From: UBA1067 sp050874585
GTDB lineage: Bacteria > Verrucomicrobiota > Kiritimatiellia > RFP12 > UBA1067
NCBI GenBank assembly: GCA_050874585.1
Contig: JBNMKZ010000084.1
Location: forward strand, 1 to 6,790
Length of the DNA stretch: 6,790 bases
Direction of reading: 5' to 3'
Below are positions 6,465 to 6,790 of this stretch, piece after piece (position 1 is the first letter of the stretch; every line of letters starts with the position of its first letter). The position numbers and the translations under genes were made by a program. The notes below the pieces were generated by a model, which did not search any database, was not told the DNA's origin, and saw only the letters and a list, made by a program, of their open reading frames with translations.

Positions 6465-6479
6465 AATTATATTATAATT
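6465..6479. promoter_or_regulatory. 7-1-7 palindrome, candidate PerR operator
   Basis: The plus strand reads AATTATA-T-TATAATT, a perfect inverted repeat with seven-base arms and a one-base centre. Fur-family operators, including the Bacillus Per box, have this 7-1-7 form, although the base sequence here is not the Bacillus consensus. It covers the perR -10 element, where a bound repressor would block RNA polymerase. Autoregulation is inferred from position and symmetry. Part of the symmetry comes from two overlapping TATAAT hexamers. Confidence 0.55.
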
Positions 6480-6494
6480 CGCGACTGAATGCAA
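6466..6494 (-). promoter_or_regulatory. Sigma70-type promoter of perR-rubrerythrin
   Basis: On the minus strand the -35 candidate is TTGCAT (6489-6494), then a 17-base spacer, then the -10 TATAAT (6466-6471). A second TATAAT overlaps it (6471-6476). The predicted start of transcription is about three bases before the perR ATG at 6455. Confidence 0.7.
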
Positions 6495-6532
6495 GGGGGT
6501 GGACTGTAAAATCTGATAGCCTGCACCATTTT

Positions 6533-6568
6533 GCTACGCCGTCAGAACGCCTACGCGGCGTGGCTTTT
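6533..6568 (+). other. Stem-loop followed by TTTT, terminator-like on the plus strand
   Basis: GCTACGCCG (6533-6541) pairs with CGGCGTGGC (6556-6564) over nine positions, one being a G-T wobble, with a 14-base loop. TTTT (6565-6568) follows directly on the plus strand. It has the shape of an intrinsic terminator, but the T tract is short and no plus-strand gene is seen immediately upstream. Its role is therefore unclear. Confidence 0.4.
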
Positions 6569-6739
6569 CCCCGCCCTTCTGCGCTCCACCGCTGAACAAG
6601 CCTCATTCATTCCAGCCTGCCGCCCGCGAAACCCCGGACAGGCCCACAACAGGCAGAGGTGAGGAGCGGGTGGGGCGCGGCGACGGCGAGCTGAGGGGTT
6701 CGCAGTCCCGAAGGGGCGCGGCATCCGGCGGCGGACGCC

Positions 6740-6780
6740 CGCAGGGCAACGAAGCGGTATTCCGCAAGGCCGTCCCTGCG
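6740..6780. other. Nested stem-loop in GC-rich non-coding DNA
   Basis: CGCAGGG (6740-6746) pairs perfectly with CCCTGCG (6774-6780). Inside lies a second small hairpin, GCGG (6754-6757) with CCGC (6762-6765) around a TATT loop. The arrangement could be part of an interspersed intergenic repeat or a structured RNA, but nested short stems also arise by chance in DNA this GC-rich. Confidence 0.35.
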
Positions 6781-6790
6781 CGATGGCCGC

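Larger units (their letters stand above)
6495..6790. other. Non-coding stretch upstream of perR
   Basis: I find no supported gene in these roughly 300 bases. One plus-strand frame is open from about 6520 to the window edge, but it has no ATG, no ribosome-binding site and a Pro/Arg/Gly-rich product typical of GC-rich non-coding DNA. The stretch holds two inverted-repeat structures, described separately. I see no tRNA, rRNA, tmRNA or RNase P signature. It may be an intergenic repeat or the flank of a gene beyond the edge. Confidence 0.5.

Noticed and set aside
6456..6494. Upstream TTG start for perR adding 13 residues
   Set aside because: The extension would translate the -35 hexamer, spacer and -10 of the promoter. 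The ATG at 6455 fits family length and the leaderless pattern of the other operons.
6692..6716. tRNA-like T-arm (GGGGTTCGCAGTCCC)
   Set aside because: The loop lacks the conserved A of the TTCRA motif, and no acceptor, D or anticodon arm can be folded at the right distances.

Overview
The window is GC-rich and densely coded. It comes from a bacterium that uses ordinary sigma70-type promoters. The combination of a rubrerythrin peroxidase with PerR points to an anaerobe or microaerophile. The large periplasmic OB-like repeat kinase and the overall gene style suggest the Verrucomicrobiota/Kiritimatiellota (PVC) group. That placement is inference from style, not from a marker gene.

Layout from left to right. 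(1) Positions 1-90 (-) may be the 5' end of a divergent gene that runs off the left edge. (2) Positions 191-2964 (+) hold a two-gene signalling operon: a membrane sensor histidine kinase with a periplasmic region made of repeated OB-fold-like units, overlapping by ATGA with a NarL/LuxR-type response regulator. (3) Positions 2961-5302 (-) hold a convergent three-gene operon read right to left: guanylate kinase (gmk), a Gfo/Idh/MocA-family oxidoreductase, and a LysE/EamB-type exporter. The exporter's stop codon overlaps the response regulator's stop codon. (4) Positions 5419-6455 (-) hold a peroxide-stress operon: a PerR-type Fur-family repressor overlapping by ATGA with an N-terminal-rubredoxin ('reverse') rubrerythrin, with a hairpin terminator after it. 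(5) Positions 6495-6790 are about 300 bases with no convincing gene but with inverted repeats.

The clearest system is the perR-rubrerythrin pair. PerR retains all five metal/peroxide-sensing ligands and both zinc CxxC pairs. A perfect 7-1-7 palindrome covers the perR -10 element, which suggests that PerR represses its own operon and that peroxide relieves the repression so the peroxidase is made. The second theme is translation initiation. All three transcription units whose first gene is complete (kinase, gmk, perR) have a good -10 hexamer only 8-10 bases before the ATG and no Shine-Dalgarno sequence, so their mRNAs are predicted to be leaderless or nearly so. Downstream cistrons such as the response regulator, oxidoreductase and rubrerythrin do carry Shine-Dalgarno sequences. 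I see no clearly novel defence or mobile system. The least explained items are the sensor domain of the kinase and the structured right-hand non-coding stretch.
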